A stretch of 64,000 bases of DNA from Topomyia yanbarensis (GCF_030247195.1 NC_080670.1:212896546-212960545), one strand, 5' to 3'; counted from the stretch's first letter, positions 32,954 to 45,310 are shown. Translations and numbers: made by a program. The notes: generated by a model not told the origin, from the sequence alone.

Positions 32954-34562
32954 ATGTTAAAAATTTTGTATATAATTAGACCGTCAAAAGCAGTGATACT
33001 ATGAAAAGTGAAATTTTCATCAATCTTCAGGGCATCAATCGGTTTTTGCTTAATAACTTTTTCCACAGTCATCAGATTGTTTTGCAGTCTTCTAGACTTT
33101 GTTTCCTTGACAAATTTCCTATAAAAATCATCCATCTACTAATTTTTGGGAGATAAAGGACGACTCTTGGAAGAATTATTTTGCAAAAGACGATTTCCCC
33201 ATGCGAAATCCCATGTAAACTTTGAACCGTGGGCGCAAAAATATAGTTTCACCGATCGAGTTAAAAATTTGCAGAGTTGTTCTGGGAGCTAAATTGGATA
33301 CAAAAAGTACATGTTAGAGAATTCATTTGCGCATTATCTACACCAGTTGCTCTTTAGTTCCACACGTTAAAAAATAGGAGAAAAATCGAAAGGCGCAAGT
33401 TCATTATTTCGATTTTCAACTGCAACCAGAATACTTACGTTCACACTACAGAGTAATAATTTGCAACAAGAAAAATATCATCAAGATAGCGTTAAAACAC
33501 GTTTTAACTGGTAGATTCTAAAGTCGACTGTCTAGATGTCTATTTTGATTATTGGTTCTCAAATGTGCAACTGATCCACTCGACGCACCAACTAGATTAG
33601 CTGTTTGTTCGGATCGAATCAAGAAAACACATCCTCAGAACAACTGTGTTCAGCAGCTTGAAGCTGCAAATATACTTTTAGGTATTTTATTAATTTTCAA
33701 TTATTTAGTTTTAGCTTACAAAGTTAGTGTTCTTTCACGTGGATTCTGGCCGGCAGTAGATTCACTACGGTGATCTATCAACTGTAGCGTATCATAAATT
33801 AGATCCTTTTAGATTTTGGATAGGAAATGTATAAACTATTGATCAACCTTCTAGAATGAATGCAACTATCCAATCCACTGGCGCATTGAACCGACTTGCG
33901 GATTGTAGATTAGTTTAATCAATTGCAACATGTGCTTTTAAATTTTAGATTAAATTCACAAATTCTTCTACAATTCAATTAAACTTACATGAATTTATTT
34001 CGTGTTTATACATCAATACATTAATCTGGTATTTCTACCTATTCAACCAATCTGTGATAATTAACTGTGATATTAGATTTAGGTTTAAGACGTTTTTAGC
34101 AAACTTGTAGTTTCTAAAACGTGACTACAGAAAATGTTCACTTAGATATTGAATTTATCAGTGGATAACCGCGATTATCAATACTTGCCTGTGCGGTCAG
34201 TGAATCAATCAAACGAAATAAAGCGGAATCAATACAACATTTAAAGAATTTAACCACACTGTAAACAGCGCTAGTGAGCTAAAATTAACAAATGTCGCCC
34301 GATAACGTACAGGTACATCCACTAGATCCAATGGCTACCGCGAAGAAAACTTCGAATCGCTCAGGTTGTAGATATCGCTCTACTGATTCAAAAGAGCAAC
34401 GAGTACAATTAAGCAATAGTATTTACCCACTTAATAATTATTGAACGATACACATTAAAGTTATTACTGCCTCTGCACCGTACGACGCAGAATTCTTCCA
34501 GTAGATTTACAATGAAACTTCAAGTAACAATTGACTTTATTGTCCTACAAAAATGGTACAGC
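32954..34562. other. AT-rich spacer
   Basis: No gene or repeat recognised. Short frames at 32950-33135 on the minus strand and 33552-33773 on the plus strand have no family resemblance. Confidence 0.3.
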
Positions 34563-34576
34563 TAATCAACAGTAAA

Positions 34577-35325
34577 GCAGGATTGGACTTGCCATCAACG
34601 TTTTGAAGACAAAATACACGAGAGGAAGAGGTTCTAGAGACGAAAATGTGAACCCCTCCCATCCCGAGTTCGGATTGACGGTGAACGAAATCGAGATGGT
34701 CGACGAATTCGTGTATTTGGGCTCACTGGTAACCGCCGACAATGATACCAGCAGAGAAATTCAGAGACGGATCTTGGCGGGAAATCGTGCCTACTATGGA
34801 CTCTGGAGGACGCTCCAGTCGAACAAAATTCGCCGCCGCACGAAGTTGATTATCTATGCAAGACACTGATTAGACCGGTGGTCCTCTACGGCTACGAGAC
34901 CTGGACTATGCTTGTGGAGGACCAACGCGCCCTTGGAGTTTTCGAACGAAAGGTGTTGCGTACCATCTATGGCTGCGTGCAGATGGAAGACGGAACGTGG
35001 CGCAGGCGAATGAACCATGAGTTGCATCAGCTGCTGGAAGAACCATCCATCGCGCATACCGCAAAAATAGGACGTTTGCGGTGGACTGGACACGTCGTAA
35101 GATTGTCGGACGACGACCCGGTGAAGATGGTCCTTGAGGGCGACCCTACAGGAACAAGAAGACGGGGCGCACAGCGAGCACGGTGGATCGACCGGATAGA
35201 GGACGACCTGCGGACGCTTCGGAGACTGCGAGGCTGGCGACAAGCAGCAATGGACCGAGTGGAGTGGAGACGGCTTCTGCATACAGCAAGAGACAATAAG
35301 GCTCTAGCCTGAACGGTAAGGTAAG
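34577..35325 (+). mobile_element. LINE family B, 5'-truncated copy with 14-base TSD
   Basis: This is the last ~750 bases of a LINE ORF2. It encodes DEFVYLGSLVTADNDTSREI, VLYGYETWTMLVEDQRALGV, KIGRLRWTGHVVRLSDDD and WRQAAMDRVEWRRLLHTA, and matches the copy at 42571-44034. It starts just after the RT catalytic box. A two-base insertion near 34857 shifts the frame, so two open pieces (34603-34869, 34878-35312) result. The perfect direct repeat TAATCAACAGTAAA flanks it at 34563-34576 and 35326-35339. The 3' end has a short GGTAAGGTAAG tail. This is a young, dead-on-arrival insertion. Confidence 0.9.
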
Positions 35326-35339
35326 TAATCAACAGTAAA

Positions 35340-36279
35340 TATCACACCTGAATCGGAAAGGCAGCTGTTGAACTAACAACACGATCCGATATGACACTCT
35401 GTGGTTGAACCCAACTCGAGCTACCGAATAGCATAGGCTCCTTCGAATCAAAGCGGAAAGTATGTCAAAGAATTCGTATGTATTAAACCAAGCTGTCTAC
35501 TTGCGGAACCAGAGTAAACCCAGATTAATTTTGTCTTAATCTTGCCGTTCAAATGCGAGTCTCCCATAGTGGTCTTAACTAGAAAAACTCTAGAAAGAGA
35601 ACTGCGGAGACTCCATTTTGGATCGATTGGATTCACGATTAGCTGTCAAAAAACGAATCCAATCGAACGTTGCCTATCCTTATAACATTGGACATGTTGC
35701 CATACAATACTGGGGCATACGTTGCCAAAAATGCTGTTTTTCTCTCCGTAGTTCTCTTACTAGAGTTTTGCTATTCTTAACAGTATTGTTTTAATCACTT
35801 ACAGGCCACGTCAACATGTGAGGCAGCCGAAGGGAAATAGGTTCGTAGGATAGATGTAATAATTCGACGATTCCTGGTCTACCTGCTGTCGAAGCCTTCG
35901 TTCTGCAGCTTAAAAATTGACACCATGCTGTGTATGAAGGGATTCTACCTACCGAACTACAAAAACCTTTGTCAGTTAATATAACTCGACACTCTCAGCA
36001 TCTGAAAAACTCACCCTTGAGCCCTATTAATCTTGGACTAACCATTCACCACAAAGAGGATTGCCATAGATTTCATAAATACCTGGGAGGAGAACAAACT
36101 ACGGCTGCCACAGCACTGTTACCTGACTTCAGCTTGTTTTTAACAGTTTTGCTACCACATTGTAATTTATGGTTTACATTTAAAAAGTTATTATTCATTT
36201 ATATACATTTTAAGGCTGCAGGATCGCTTATCTGGCGGTTGACTTCTAAAACACGGTGCCCCAATGCGATGTTTAAAAT
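35340..36279. other. Spacer with an inverted-repeat element
   Basis: No gene is recognised. It includes the MITE-like element at 35575-35782. A frame at 35930-36307 is chance; its end overlaps a SINE. Confidence 0.3.
35575..35782. repeat. MITE-like element with imperfect 35-base ends
   Basis: The left end 35575-35610 (CTAGAAAAACTCTAG...GAACTGCGGAGA) and right end 35743-35782 are inverted with several mismatches; the shared core is AAACTCTAG.AAGAGAACT.CGGAGA. The interior is about 130 bases and noncoding. Confidence 0.6.
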
Positions 36280-36351
36280 TGCGGGGTTGGGAATCGAATC
36301 CAGGTGAGCTACGTACCAGGCAATAAATTTACCAACTACAGTATGCCCGCC
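36280..36351 (-). mobile_element. Feilai-type SINE fragment (tRNA-derived head)
   Basis: The reverse complement starts GGCGGGCATACTGTAGTTGG and contains the B-box-like GGATTCGATTCCCAACCCCGC. It matches the first 70 bases of the SINE at 63588. Only the tRNA-related head is preserved. Confidence 0.7.
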
Positions 36352-36627
36352 ACCGCGATTTTGTTATCGTTGATTACTTATGTGACGCTTATTGTTTTTT
36401 TCCGCTGTCAGTCGTCACACATACTGATGCCGTCACTCAGTATTTATATGCACACTCGTGGTGTGAACCAGTCACAGACGAAGGCATGCAGTCAGCGTCA
36501 GCGTTTTGATGCACACCCGTGTGGTCGACCAGTCGCAAGCGGTGGTTGCATTTTACATAAATTCAGACTGCCTCTTGGTTGCCAAGTATAAATTTTTAAC
36601 TATTCTTGAATGTAACTAGTCTAAGCA

Positions 36628-36770
36628 AGACTTTTTTGGTGGTATCCAACGGGAAAAACTGATCGAAAGTGAAGCGAAAGAAATCATGCGAAAAAATTCC
36701 CCCAGAGGCGACAGTTCGAAACCGCAATCTTTGAGACCTGGGATATGATAACGTCCTAAAGAGAACATAT
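36628..36770 (-). mobile_element. tRNA-like SINE, inverted partner copy
   Basis: The reverse complement contains TCTCAAAGATTGCGGTTTCGAA and, further on, TTTCGCTTCA and CGTTGGATACCACCAAAAAAG. The order and spacing are those of the copy at 37066-37230, in opposite orientation. It is an unnamed tRNA-derived SINE family, not Feilai. Confidence 0.65.
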
Positions 36771-37065
36771 GATTATCGCATTGGCGACAGTGATCGTACC
36801 CTGCCTGCAAAGCAAGATCACACACAACCGCAGCTGCCACGCAATACATTTGATATATTTAATTTCCCCGCTAGATACCAAGGCCCGGGTTTTTATTGTC
36901 GTCTGGTGTCTAATTTTTAGTTCATTACCCATCGTACTTCGGTGGGTAACAGCCCTAGTAACAATTGCGGTTTTATGCTCTAAAGCTACTCATAAAAAAG
37001 AGATTGCACTTGTAGCGTACTTTAAAACTTCAATTTTTGCTTGGAAGAGCTAACGAAAACTCGAT

Positions 37066-37230
37066 TTCTGGTCCCTTGCCTGGGGGTTAGTGCATTGGAC
37101 CGGAGTCTCAAAGGCTGCGGATTCGAATCTCGCCCATGGAGGATTTTTTTTTTCCACATAATTGCTTTCGCTTCATTCGCCATTTCGACTGATTGTCCCA
37201 GTTGGATTCCACCAAAAAAGCCTTTAATAA
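37066..37230 (+). mobile_element. tRNA-like SINE, second family
   Basis: An A-box-like TTAGTGCATTGG (37087-37098) and B-box-like GGATTCGAATC (37119-37129) lie 20 bases apart. A T-rich stretch and a tRNA-unrelated body (TTTCGCTTCATTCGCC, GTTGGATTCCACCAAAAAAG) follow. The same body is found inverted at 36628-36770. The head cannot fold as a normal tRNA, so it is a SINE and not a tRNA gene. Confidence 0.65.
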
Positions 37231-38385
37231 TCGCATCTAAGAGCAATGGATCCTATTATTGGATTTTTGATTGTACTTTGGGCAAATGGGTGAACTTTTA
37301 AAACAGAGTAGTCGAGCTGGTCTAAATCTGCTTCAAAATAGTGCTTGAAAAATAGAACTGCCTCTCAGCATTGCGATCGATCTGTTGTCGTTGGAGATGT
37401 TAAATAGAACAGCCTATATAGAATACATGTGCATTTTACAGTTTCACAACTTCATTAATATATCCCTCAATGTTTCAAGATCGCTTATCTGGCAGCCTGA
37501 AGCACCTTATGCTTAAAATGTACGAAGAATTATCGGCAAGTCTGCCTAATCTTGCTTGCCAGTACTGGAGTTCTATATTTCTCTGTCCAGCAGACCCTTG
37601 ATAACAGGGCGGCACAGATGCTTCTACCAGAATTTCGGATCTCCGTACACAAACAAAAATTGAAAACAAATAATCATTCAACTTAACCGCTTTATTATCC
37701 AACTTCTGTCTGGACGAGAAGGTGGATGTTCTGTTCCGTCTGGCCGGAATTTCAAAGGTCACTTTTTTCTTCGGTCATTTCTGTTGTTTGCTTAGGTAAC
37801 GGTCCAGAACTTTTTGGAACCTCCACAGCGGCGAATTACGGCTTTTTCGATGGAGGCATCTCGTGCTGGAATATTGAATCGGCAGCTGAGCTGAAAACAG
37901 TCGAACAGGACGATGTAGAAGTTACCAGAATACGCGTCTCGAAGATGTAAGATCATATTCTGACGAAGTACATAGGAGAGCTTCTCATAAATGACGACGA
38001 TTGAATGAAATCTACGCCTAGATGCTACGCCTGGCAGGTTGCTGAGCAATAAATATATCCAACCGCAGCACAGGGTTGATTGATATTGATGCCCTGAGTC
38101 AATGTTAGTTTTTTTTTCCCGATACATTCGACCGGAAACATGATCTGGCAAGATAATTGCAGCTGTGGATTCAAAATCAAGCTTTTCATCATCAACAAAA
38201 CAATGGGCTTGAAACTTTACGAGCAAGAATGCTTCACGAAATGACACTTAACTAAGCTTCAAATAATTATATTTGGTTAAGAATTTGCTTAAATCGCTAC
38301 TAATCATAGGATCGCACTAAGGTCTCGTTACGCAGTAACGAAAGCTTGCTTGAAACAAAAAAAAATCAAATTTGAAATATCAACA
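37231..38385. other. Spacer downstream of VPS16 with two unidentified minus-strand frames
   Basis: Minus-strand frames at 37792-38247 (starts at GTG, SFREAFLLVKFQAHCFVDDEK) and 37475-37762 have no ATG at their 5' ends and no family I recognise. They could be exons of an unknown gene or old repeat. No splice model was convincing. Confidence 0.25.
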
Positions 38386-38391
38386 TTTATT
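38386..38391 (-). terminator. Poly(A) signal of VPS16
   Basis: AATAAA on the minus strand, 86 bases past the VPS16 stop codon. Confidence 0.6.
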
Positions 38392-38476
38392 TACGTTTCC
38401 GCTCTAATTACGAGTATATTTATAATTATGTTTACAACAAAAAAATCATTCCCATTTCATACAATCAAAACTCCAT

Positions 38477-41400
38477 TCACTTCTTCGACGACAGCTGCCC
38501 AATCAGGCTTTCCACCCTGGCCGACAGCGCCGAATCATTGGAGCAGTAATCGTAGATTTTCAGCAAACTATCAATGTCCTTCTGTTCGTACGCAATGGAA
38601 GCGGCCTCCACGTGACATCCAGCTCGCAGGTACCACTTGAACTTGTTTTCCTCGCTACACCGCGGAAGGTACTTCTTAGCCTCATCCGTCCGGCGCTGGC
38701 TGAGGCACGCTTCAACGAACGGTTCGTACCCGATGGGACTTTTTTTACCCTTGGCGAACTTCTCCAGTTCGTCCCACTGGAATTGCTGGGCCATAGTTTG
38801 AATCCGAAGCCACCAGAAGCGGCGATCTGGTACTCGAAACTCGCTCTTCAATCGTTCAGCTTGTTTAAGATCCCCTAGGATCAGTAACTGCCGAATCGTC
38901 GCATGCAGGGGCTTTCCGTACAGTCGCTTTTGGTACTTTTCGTCGAGATCCTTCAAATATAAAATAAATCATTGGTATTAGTTCCGAAAATCAAAATAAA
39001 CCATACCTTCTGATGCTTCATAAGCTTCTTCGTCTCATCACAAGCTTCCGTTTCCGGCGATTTGTTAGCCTTCTTATAGTTGCCACTTATATCCGGAATG
39101 GAAACCTCCACGTTGTTAATCTCTAACGCTTCGCGCAAGCCCAACTCTGCCTGAGACTGGAAGTCATCCTCCTGCGAGTAAATGTCCTTCAGCGTGGACA
39201 AACTGTTCGCCTGGCAGTATTTTTTGTAAAGATTCTGAGCCAGCGGAAAACGTCGAATGGTCATCTGAAACTTTGCCAGCGCCGTTGTACTCTTCATCTC
39301 CAGAATCACCATGTAGATCAGGTCCGTATCGCCGGACTGGGTGGCAGCGACCAGAGCCTTCTCATTGGCACCGAGCTTAAGCAGCAACGGCACCCGCAGA
39401 CTTTTTCTAGGTTCAAGCTCTAGCAGTGTGATCGCCAGCTTGGTTTTTCCTACCTGTTGGGCTTTTTTAGCCACATTCGCGAACGAAATTCGCTCAAGCG
39501 TTTGGTGCGAGAGGAACTTTTCCGATATCTTGCGGGCGACGTCCTCTTCGTCTGTGTGAAATTATTAAATTGGTACAAATTTTAGCCATGTTACTTACGG
39601 TAGCTACTTACTTTTGTCATGTACAATTTTGTGAAACGCCCAGTGCTCCAAAATACGAGACTCGGGAAGCTTCAAGTGCTTCGCAATCTGAATCGCCAAA
39701 GCGTAATGCTTACGAAAGATCAACCTATCCAAGATGACCAGTGGCTGAAGATAGTTGAATCTGTGGAACAAATAAGTTTCGTGAAATGACTCCTTCTTCG
39801 ACAAGATCTGCTCTTACTGTCTTAAAGTCAGCGGCATTCCAACGTTGCGATCGCGTAAAGCATTCAGAACCCGCAGAATCCGGCACATCTCGATGTAGTT
39901 GTCTGGGGAGTATCCAGCCAGGAAGCCCTTTCCGAAATAGGCCGCACGAATTAAACTTTTTTGCGTATGTGGATCAAATTCCTGACCGGCAGCTTCCACG
40001 CATTCGGCAACTGCGGAAGCTAATCGGTTCTGAATCAAGCACAGATATTCGTCGGATTGATGGCTCCGTTCCTGGAACTTTCGATGTGCTTCGAATAAGA
40101 AGCTAGCTGGCTCGGAAATGTTGATACCGAAAATGTTGCTCGTACATCTCGGAACTCTTTGTATCAGTTCGTGGTAGGAGTTGGTTAGGATTCGAACGGA
40201 ATCCATCTCCTGGATTAAAACGGTTGGGGAATCATAGGTGTAGATGTTGGAATCCCCGGTCATTCCAACAACTAGTACCAACGAGGGATAACCAACGACG
40301 ACAGCTTGCCGATCGGGATGAGGATTTTCATCACAACACCACATAATCTGCTGTGGCCGTTCGTTGCGACCGGTAGAAAATTCGCAGTATTTAGTTTTTA
40401 AATCAGCCGATCCTAACCAAAGGACACCCGTGTTGGTGTACATCGCTAGATGGCGATGATTGAAGGAAACAGACATTGCTACGATGCTACTGAATTCGGC
40501 TTTCATCGTGATTATGTGAGTTATCGGAGCACTGTCTCCGTGTCGAGCCAGCATAATTTCCGTATCACGGGCTAATAGGCAGCAAGTGTTACGCTCCTGA
40601 GACACCAATTCCCAGCAGGTTAGATCCCTGGATAAGGTTAACAGTTCTGACAATGGACGCGATTTCGGATCCTTGATACTGTTAACGATGTAGATCTTGT
40701 AACTGGCCGTGATCACTGCCACCCCTGTCCCCGAACTGGACGCAAAGATCTTCGCATCGATCACCTCCGTCACATCTTTCCCCATGCTGAACTTGTGCTG
40801 ATAGTTACCGAACATGTCGTAGATCCACACGAATCCATCGTCCTGTACGCAGAGGAACTCTTCCGCGTCGGACCAACCCATGCAGACCAGGTTACCGTTG
40901 TCCCACTGGATTTTTGAAGAATAGAAGCCAATCAAATAATTTTAACAATCGTCACTGTGTGACGCAACTTACACTTATCGACGATATCAGCTTCCCGGCG
41001 CAGTTGAAAATTCGAACCATCGGTTTCGTTGATCCGGTACCGGTCAGTTTGAGAAACTGCTTGAAGTCTTTAACCAGCGCGATCGGGCCCCCGTAGGAGG
41101 CCGCATGCACCACCATCTGTTCCAGGTTGATACTGGCCGGCCAGTCCATAGTGTACAGGTCGATTTTTCTGGATGGGACACGAGAGTTTTGTTGAGCATT
41201 GTTTGGAGTGCAATTATTCCTTTTATATAAAGTGTTTAAATTGCTATTATCGTATCGTCTTAACTAAAAAAACTTTTTTAACAGTTACACATCCAAAATG
41301 TAACCTTACTGCAATATGCAGCAGAAAATTCAGTAGTCGCATAACTTTAAAAATAAAGTTCATCAACAAATTCCGAAATTCAGGATTTTTGAAATCCGAT

Positions 41401-41777
41401 CACATGAACTAGAAAAGTACTAAACGAACTCCTCACACATTTTCCCGTATCATTGTCCCAGCTATTTTCCTTGAACTGATTAACTGTGTACACCAGTAAG
41501 CTGATGTTCAAAAGAAAATTATAAAACCAACAAACCAAATATTTGACTTCATGTTCAAATTGATATATAATAATATATTATAGTCCTGTAGTTGGATTTT
41601 CGTAACCAATAAAACAGAAAATTACAAACGTAGTACCACCCTACTGCCTTCAAAAATTCATATCAAAAGACCCGATCTCCTTCCAACTTCGACGACGGCA
41701 ACCAAATATCAATATTACCTGTACGAATTGCCATGGCCTAGCGTGAACCAATCTCCGGTGTTGCAGAGTAGGGACAT
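38477..41777 (-). CDS. Vps16A: VPS16, HOPS/CORVET tethering subunit
   Basis: Six minus-strand exons: 41777-41719, 41168-40973, 40905-39818, 39760-39612, 39551-39007, 38950-38477. Junctions are GT/AG and phases agree, giving 836 residues, the normal length. The start [20 protein letters not shown] joins to KIDLYTMDW as in other VPS16 proteins. The N-terminal half (to about residue 420) is the Vps16_N beta-propeller ([33 protein letters not shown]). The C-terminal half (about 500-836) is the Vps16_C alpha-solenoid ([24 protein letters not shown]) that binds VPS33. The protein is a core subunit of HOPS and CORVET, needed for endosome-lysosome fusion and autophagy. This is the Vps16A type, not the VIPAS39-like Vps16B. 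Intron 1 is 550 bases; the other introns are 51-67 bases. Confidence 0.96.
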
Positions 41778-42499
41778 TCCAACAACTACCGTGATATAAA
41801 CTGTGTAAATCTTTTCGCAAATACTACGATTATCTGCGAAAAACAGTAAAAATTTGCACCACCCAAAAATACTCCGTCTGTGCTGATTCAAAACAACAAA
41901 CTGTCAAACTTCGGCTTCGTGGTTTTGCTATCAGACGTTTGCCAAACGTCTTAAATACATGGCAGTGTTGCCTTGAGCGTTGAATGATGAAACAGTTCAA
42001 ATTAGGGGGCCCTTACACGAGATTAATGAATAATCATGTTGATTTGAATGATGGGAGTGATGACGGAATTCAATATTATAAGTTTAGTAATGATACTTAT
42101 TATAGCTCTTGTAAGATAAGAAATGAAAATCAGTCTGACAATGATGCAGACCGCTCCTAGCGTATGGTCCGGTAGACGCTAGTCACCCTCATGCTCAACA
42201 ATCTGTACGTGCTGTTAAAACACGATTTCTTTCTTCTCGTCTTTATTGCTGGAATCAAGACCGGATTACCGAACCGAAGAATTGACGTTGATACGCCCAC
42301 CAGGAGTCTCCTTTTGACCAAAGCTGTGGTAATGCTCTTGTCGTCTTCTCAGAAGCATAATCGGTATCCGAACCAGTCGGACGTCGGTTATCGCGGCCAA
42401 TTGCTGCTCTGACCGCGATTTTAGTCTGTTACGCCAGTTTTTTCTTCCACATCCAATCTTCGACTGAATCTGTCACATCCGTTCCACACCGTCAGACCA
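41778..42499. other. VPS16 upstream region
   Basis: Contains the VPS16 promoter/5' UTR and then unassigned sequence. No repeat family recognised until the LINE remains at about 42500. Confidence 0.35.
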
Positions 42500-42570
42500 A
42501 GGTCATTCTATTTCTCCGGGGAAGCTTCTTTCATCGATGCATTTCTGCAGCGTAATCCTGAACATATCCT
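42500..42570 (-). pseudogene. Older R1/Jockey-type LINE RT fragment (part 2)
   Basis: Read on the minus strand this continues the frame from 44797-44890 once the inserted LINE is removed. It gives DMFRITLQKCIDERSFP, the linker typical of R1/Jockey-superfamily RTs after GPDGI..... The family B LINE landed in this element. Confidence 0.6.
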
Positions 42571-44796
42571 ATTTATTTATTAACAGTTTAAGGCCGAAGT
42601 GGCCTGTGCCGTATACAAAAGATTCCTCCATTCCACTCGGTCCATGGCCGCGCGTCGCCAGCCACGCAATCTGCGAAGGGTCCGCAAATCGTCTTCCACC
42701 TGGTCGATCCATCGTGCTCGCTGCGCGCCCCGTCTTCTTGTACCGGTCGGATTGCAATTGAGAACCGTTTTCACCGGGCTATTGTCCGACATTCTGGCTA
42801 CGTGCCCGGCCCACCGTAGTCGTCCGATTTTCGCGGTATGACAGATGGGTGGCTCCCCCAACAGCTGATGCAACTCATGGTTCATTCGCCGTCTCCATGT
42901 GCCGTCTTCCATCTGCACTCCACCGTAGATGGTACGCAGCACTTTCCGTTCGAAGACACCAAGTGCGCGTTGGTCCTCCACGAGCATGGTCCAGGTCTCG
43001 TGCCCGTAGAGAACTACCGGTCTAATCAGCGTCTTGTAGATGGTCAACTTCGTACGACGGCGAACTCGGTTCGACCGAAGTGTCTTGCGGAGGCCAAAGT
43101 AAGCACGGTTTCCTGCCACGATGCGTCTACGAATCTCTCTGCTGGTATCATTGTCGGCGGTCACCAGTGAGCCCAAGTACACGAACTCTTCAACCACCTC
43201 GATTTCGTCGCCACCGATGCAAACTCGAAGCGGGCGGTTCTCATTCTCTTCTCGTGAACCTCTTCCTATCATATACTTTGTCTTCGACGTGTTGATGGAA
43301 AGTCCGACGCGCTTGGCTTCTCTTTTCAGTCTGATGTAGGCTTCCTCCATCTTCTCAAAGTTTCGTGCAATAATATCGTCATCGGCGAAGCCAAGTAGCT
43401 GAACGGACTTTGTGAAAATCGTACCACTCGTGTCGATCCCTGCTCTTCTTATTACACCTTCCAGCGCGATGTTGAATAACAGACACGAGAGACCATCACC
43501 TTGCCGTAACCCTCTGCGTGATTCGAAGGGACTCGAGAGCGTCCCTGAGACACGTACTACGCACATCACCCGATCCATCGTCGCCTTCACTAATCGCGTC
43601 AGTTTGTCCGGGAATCCGTACTCGTGCATAATCCGCCATAGCTGATCTCGATCGATAGTGTCGTATGCGGCTTTGAAGTCGATGAACAAATGATGTGTGG
43701 GCACATTGTACTCGCGGCATTTCTGCAGTACTTGACGAAGAGCGAACACCTCGTCCGTGGTAGATCGTTCGCTCATGAAACCCGCCTGGTACTGCCCCAC
43801 GAACTCTCTTGCAATTGGTGATAGTCGACGGCATAGTATTTGGGAGAGTACCTTGTAGGCGGCGTTCAGCAGGGTGATTGCTTGGTAATTACAGCAATCC
43901 AGCTTGTCGCCCTTTTTGTAGATAGGACACACGACACCTTCCATCCACTCCTCCGGTAAAATCTCCTCCTCCCAAATCTTGGTAATCACCCAGTGCAGCG
44001 CTTTAGCCAGTGGCTCGCCACCGTGTTTTAGTAGNNNNNNNNNNNNNNNNNNNNNNNNNNNNNNNNNNNNNNNNNNNNNNNNNNNNNNNNNNNNNNNNNN
44101 NNNNNNNNNNNNNNNNNNNNNNNNNNNNNNNNNNNNNNNNNNNNNNNNNNNNNNNNNNNNNNNNNNNNNNNNNNNNNNNNNNNNNNNNNNNNNNNNNNNN
44201 NNNNNNNNNNNNNNNNNNNNNNNNNNNNNNNNNNNNNNNNNNNNNNNNNNNNNNNNNNNNNNNNNNNNNNNNNNNNNNNNNNNNNNNNNNNNNNNNNNNN
44301 NNNNNNNNNNNNNNNNNNNNNNNNNNNNNNNNNNNNNNNNNNNNNNNNNNNNNNNNNNNNNNNNNNNNNNNNNNNNNNNNNNNNNNNNNNNNNNNNNNNN
44401 NNNNNNNNNNNNNNNNNNNNNNNNNNNNNNNNNNNNNNNNNNNNNNNNNNNNNNNNNNNNNNNNNNNNNNNNNNNNNNNNNNNNNNNNNNNNNNNNNNNN
44501 NNNNNNNNNNNNNNNNNNNNNNNNNNNNNNNNNNCTCGCTTGGTATTTGGTCAACCCCAGCGGCTTTATTATTTTTGAGCCGGCTAATCTCCTCCTGGAT
44601 TTCTTGGAGATCCGGAGCCGGTAGTGTAATGTCTTCCGCGCGTGCTCCCAGGTGCGTTACCGTGCCATCCTCGTCGTCTGCTGCATCGCCGTTCAGGTGT
44701 TCTTCGTAATGCTGCCGCCACCTCTGGATCACCTCACACTGGTCCGTGAGAAGATTCCCGTTTGTATCTCTGCACATGTCGGCCTGTGGTACGTGG
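42571..44796 (-). mobile_element. LINE family B, long 5'-truncated copy with 14-base TSD
   Basis: A 469-residue open frame (43989-42580, open into the gap) has the RT motifs GQYQAGFMSERSTTDEVFAL, LFIDFKAAYDT, GLRQGDGLSCLLFN and FADD, and ends YTAQATSALNC. Upstream of the N gap, 44777-44535 keeps the same frame type (HYEEHLNGDAADDEDGTV, RLKNNKAAGVDQIPSE). Around the catalytic box it reads LLGFADDDIIA, one residue shorter than the FADDIDII of family A. The perfect direct repeat CCTGAACATATCCT lies at 42557-42570 and 44797-44810, and the 3' end has a short AATAAATAAAT tail. The endonuclease is missing. It is a young insertion into an older R1/Jockey-type LINE. Confidence 0.92.
44035..44534. other. 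Assembly gap (500 N) inside the LINE
   Basis: Exactly 500 unknown bases. The RT frames on both sides belong to the same LINE, so the true missing length may be much less than 500. Confidence 0.99.
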
Positions 44797-45310
44797 CCTG
44801 AACATATCCTGGTTCTCCTGTATTACTGTTTTTAGGATTCCGTCTGGCCCTTCTTCATTTTCATAGTTTTCGCCATCTTGATCCGCACTTCGTTAATTAT
44901 TCGCTCTTCTTCTTCTTCATAGTCATGTCACTGGCCGATGCAAGCGGCCAGATCGTTGGTTCATCTTGCGGGATTCCTTTTCTTTTAGGTGGTACAACTG
45001 GTCCTCTTTCGGTGTCATTGCAAGCCATTTGACTACTCCAAGCCCGGAGACACCTTACAAGTAGATCGGGAATCATCGTATGCCACCAGTATGTTGTGCG
45101 GCAATAATTTCTCATTTCGTAGCATGGTCCCACTGTCATTGCTGCCGTCATCTCGTCCGCACTTGGGTGGTGGATGCCTTCCAATCTATGTGCTTCATCG
45201 TCAAAGATCGCCTCCGCTCGTTTTCCTGCCTTCCACGAGTTTTAAATTGCCCTGCCCTGTTCCCAATCCTGTACCGGATCGCTTGATCACAGAAAACAGT
45301 TAGACTGGAA
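44797..45310 (-). pseudogene. Older R1/Jockey-type LINE fragment (part 1)
   Basis: On the minus strand the segment reads DQAIRYRIGNRAGQFKTRGR (endonuclease end), then EGIHHPSADEMTAAMT, PVVPPKRKG and GPDGILKTVIQEN near 44815-44850. The series is that of R1-type mosquito LINEs. It continues at 42570 beyond the inserted family B element. It is frameshifted and dead. Confidence 0.65.

Noticed and set aside
37075..37135. tRNA gene
   Set aside because: The A/B boxes are present but the arms do not pair, and the sequence continues into a SINE body with a second copy nearby.
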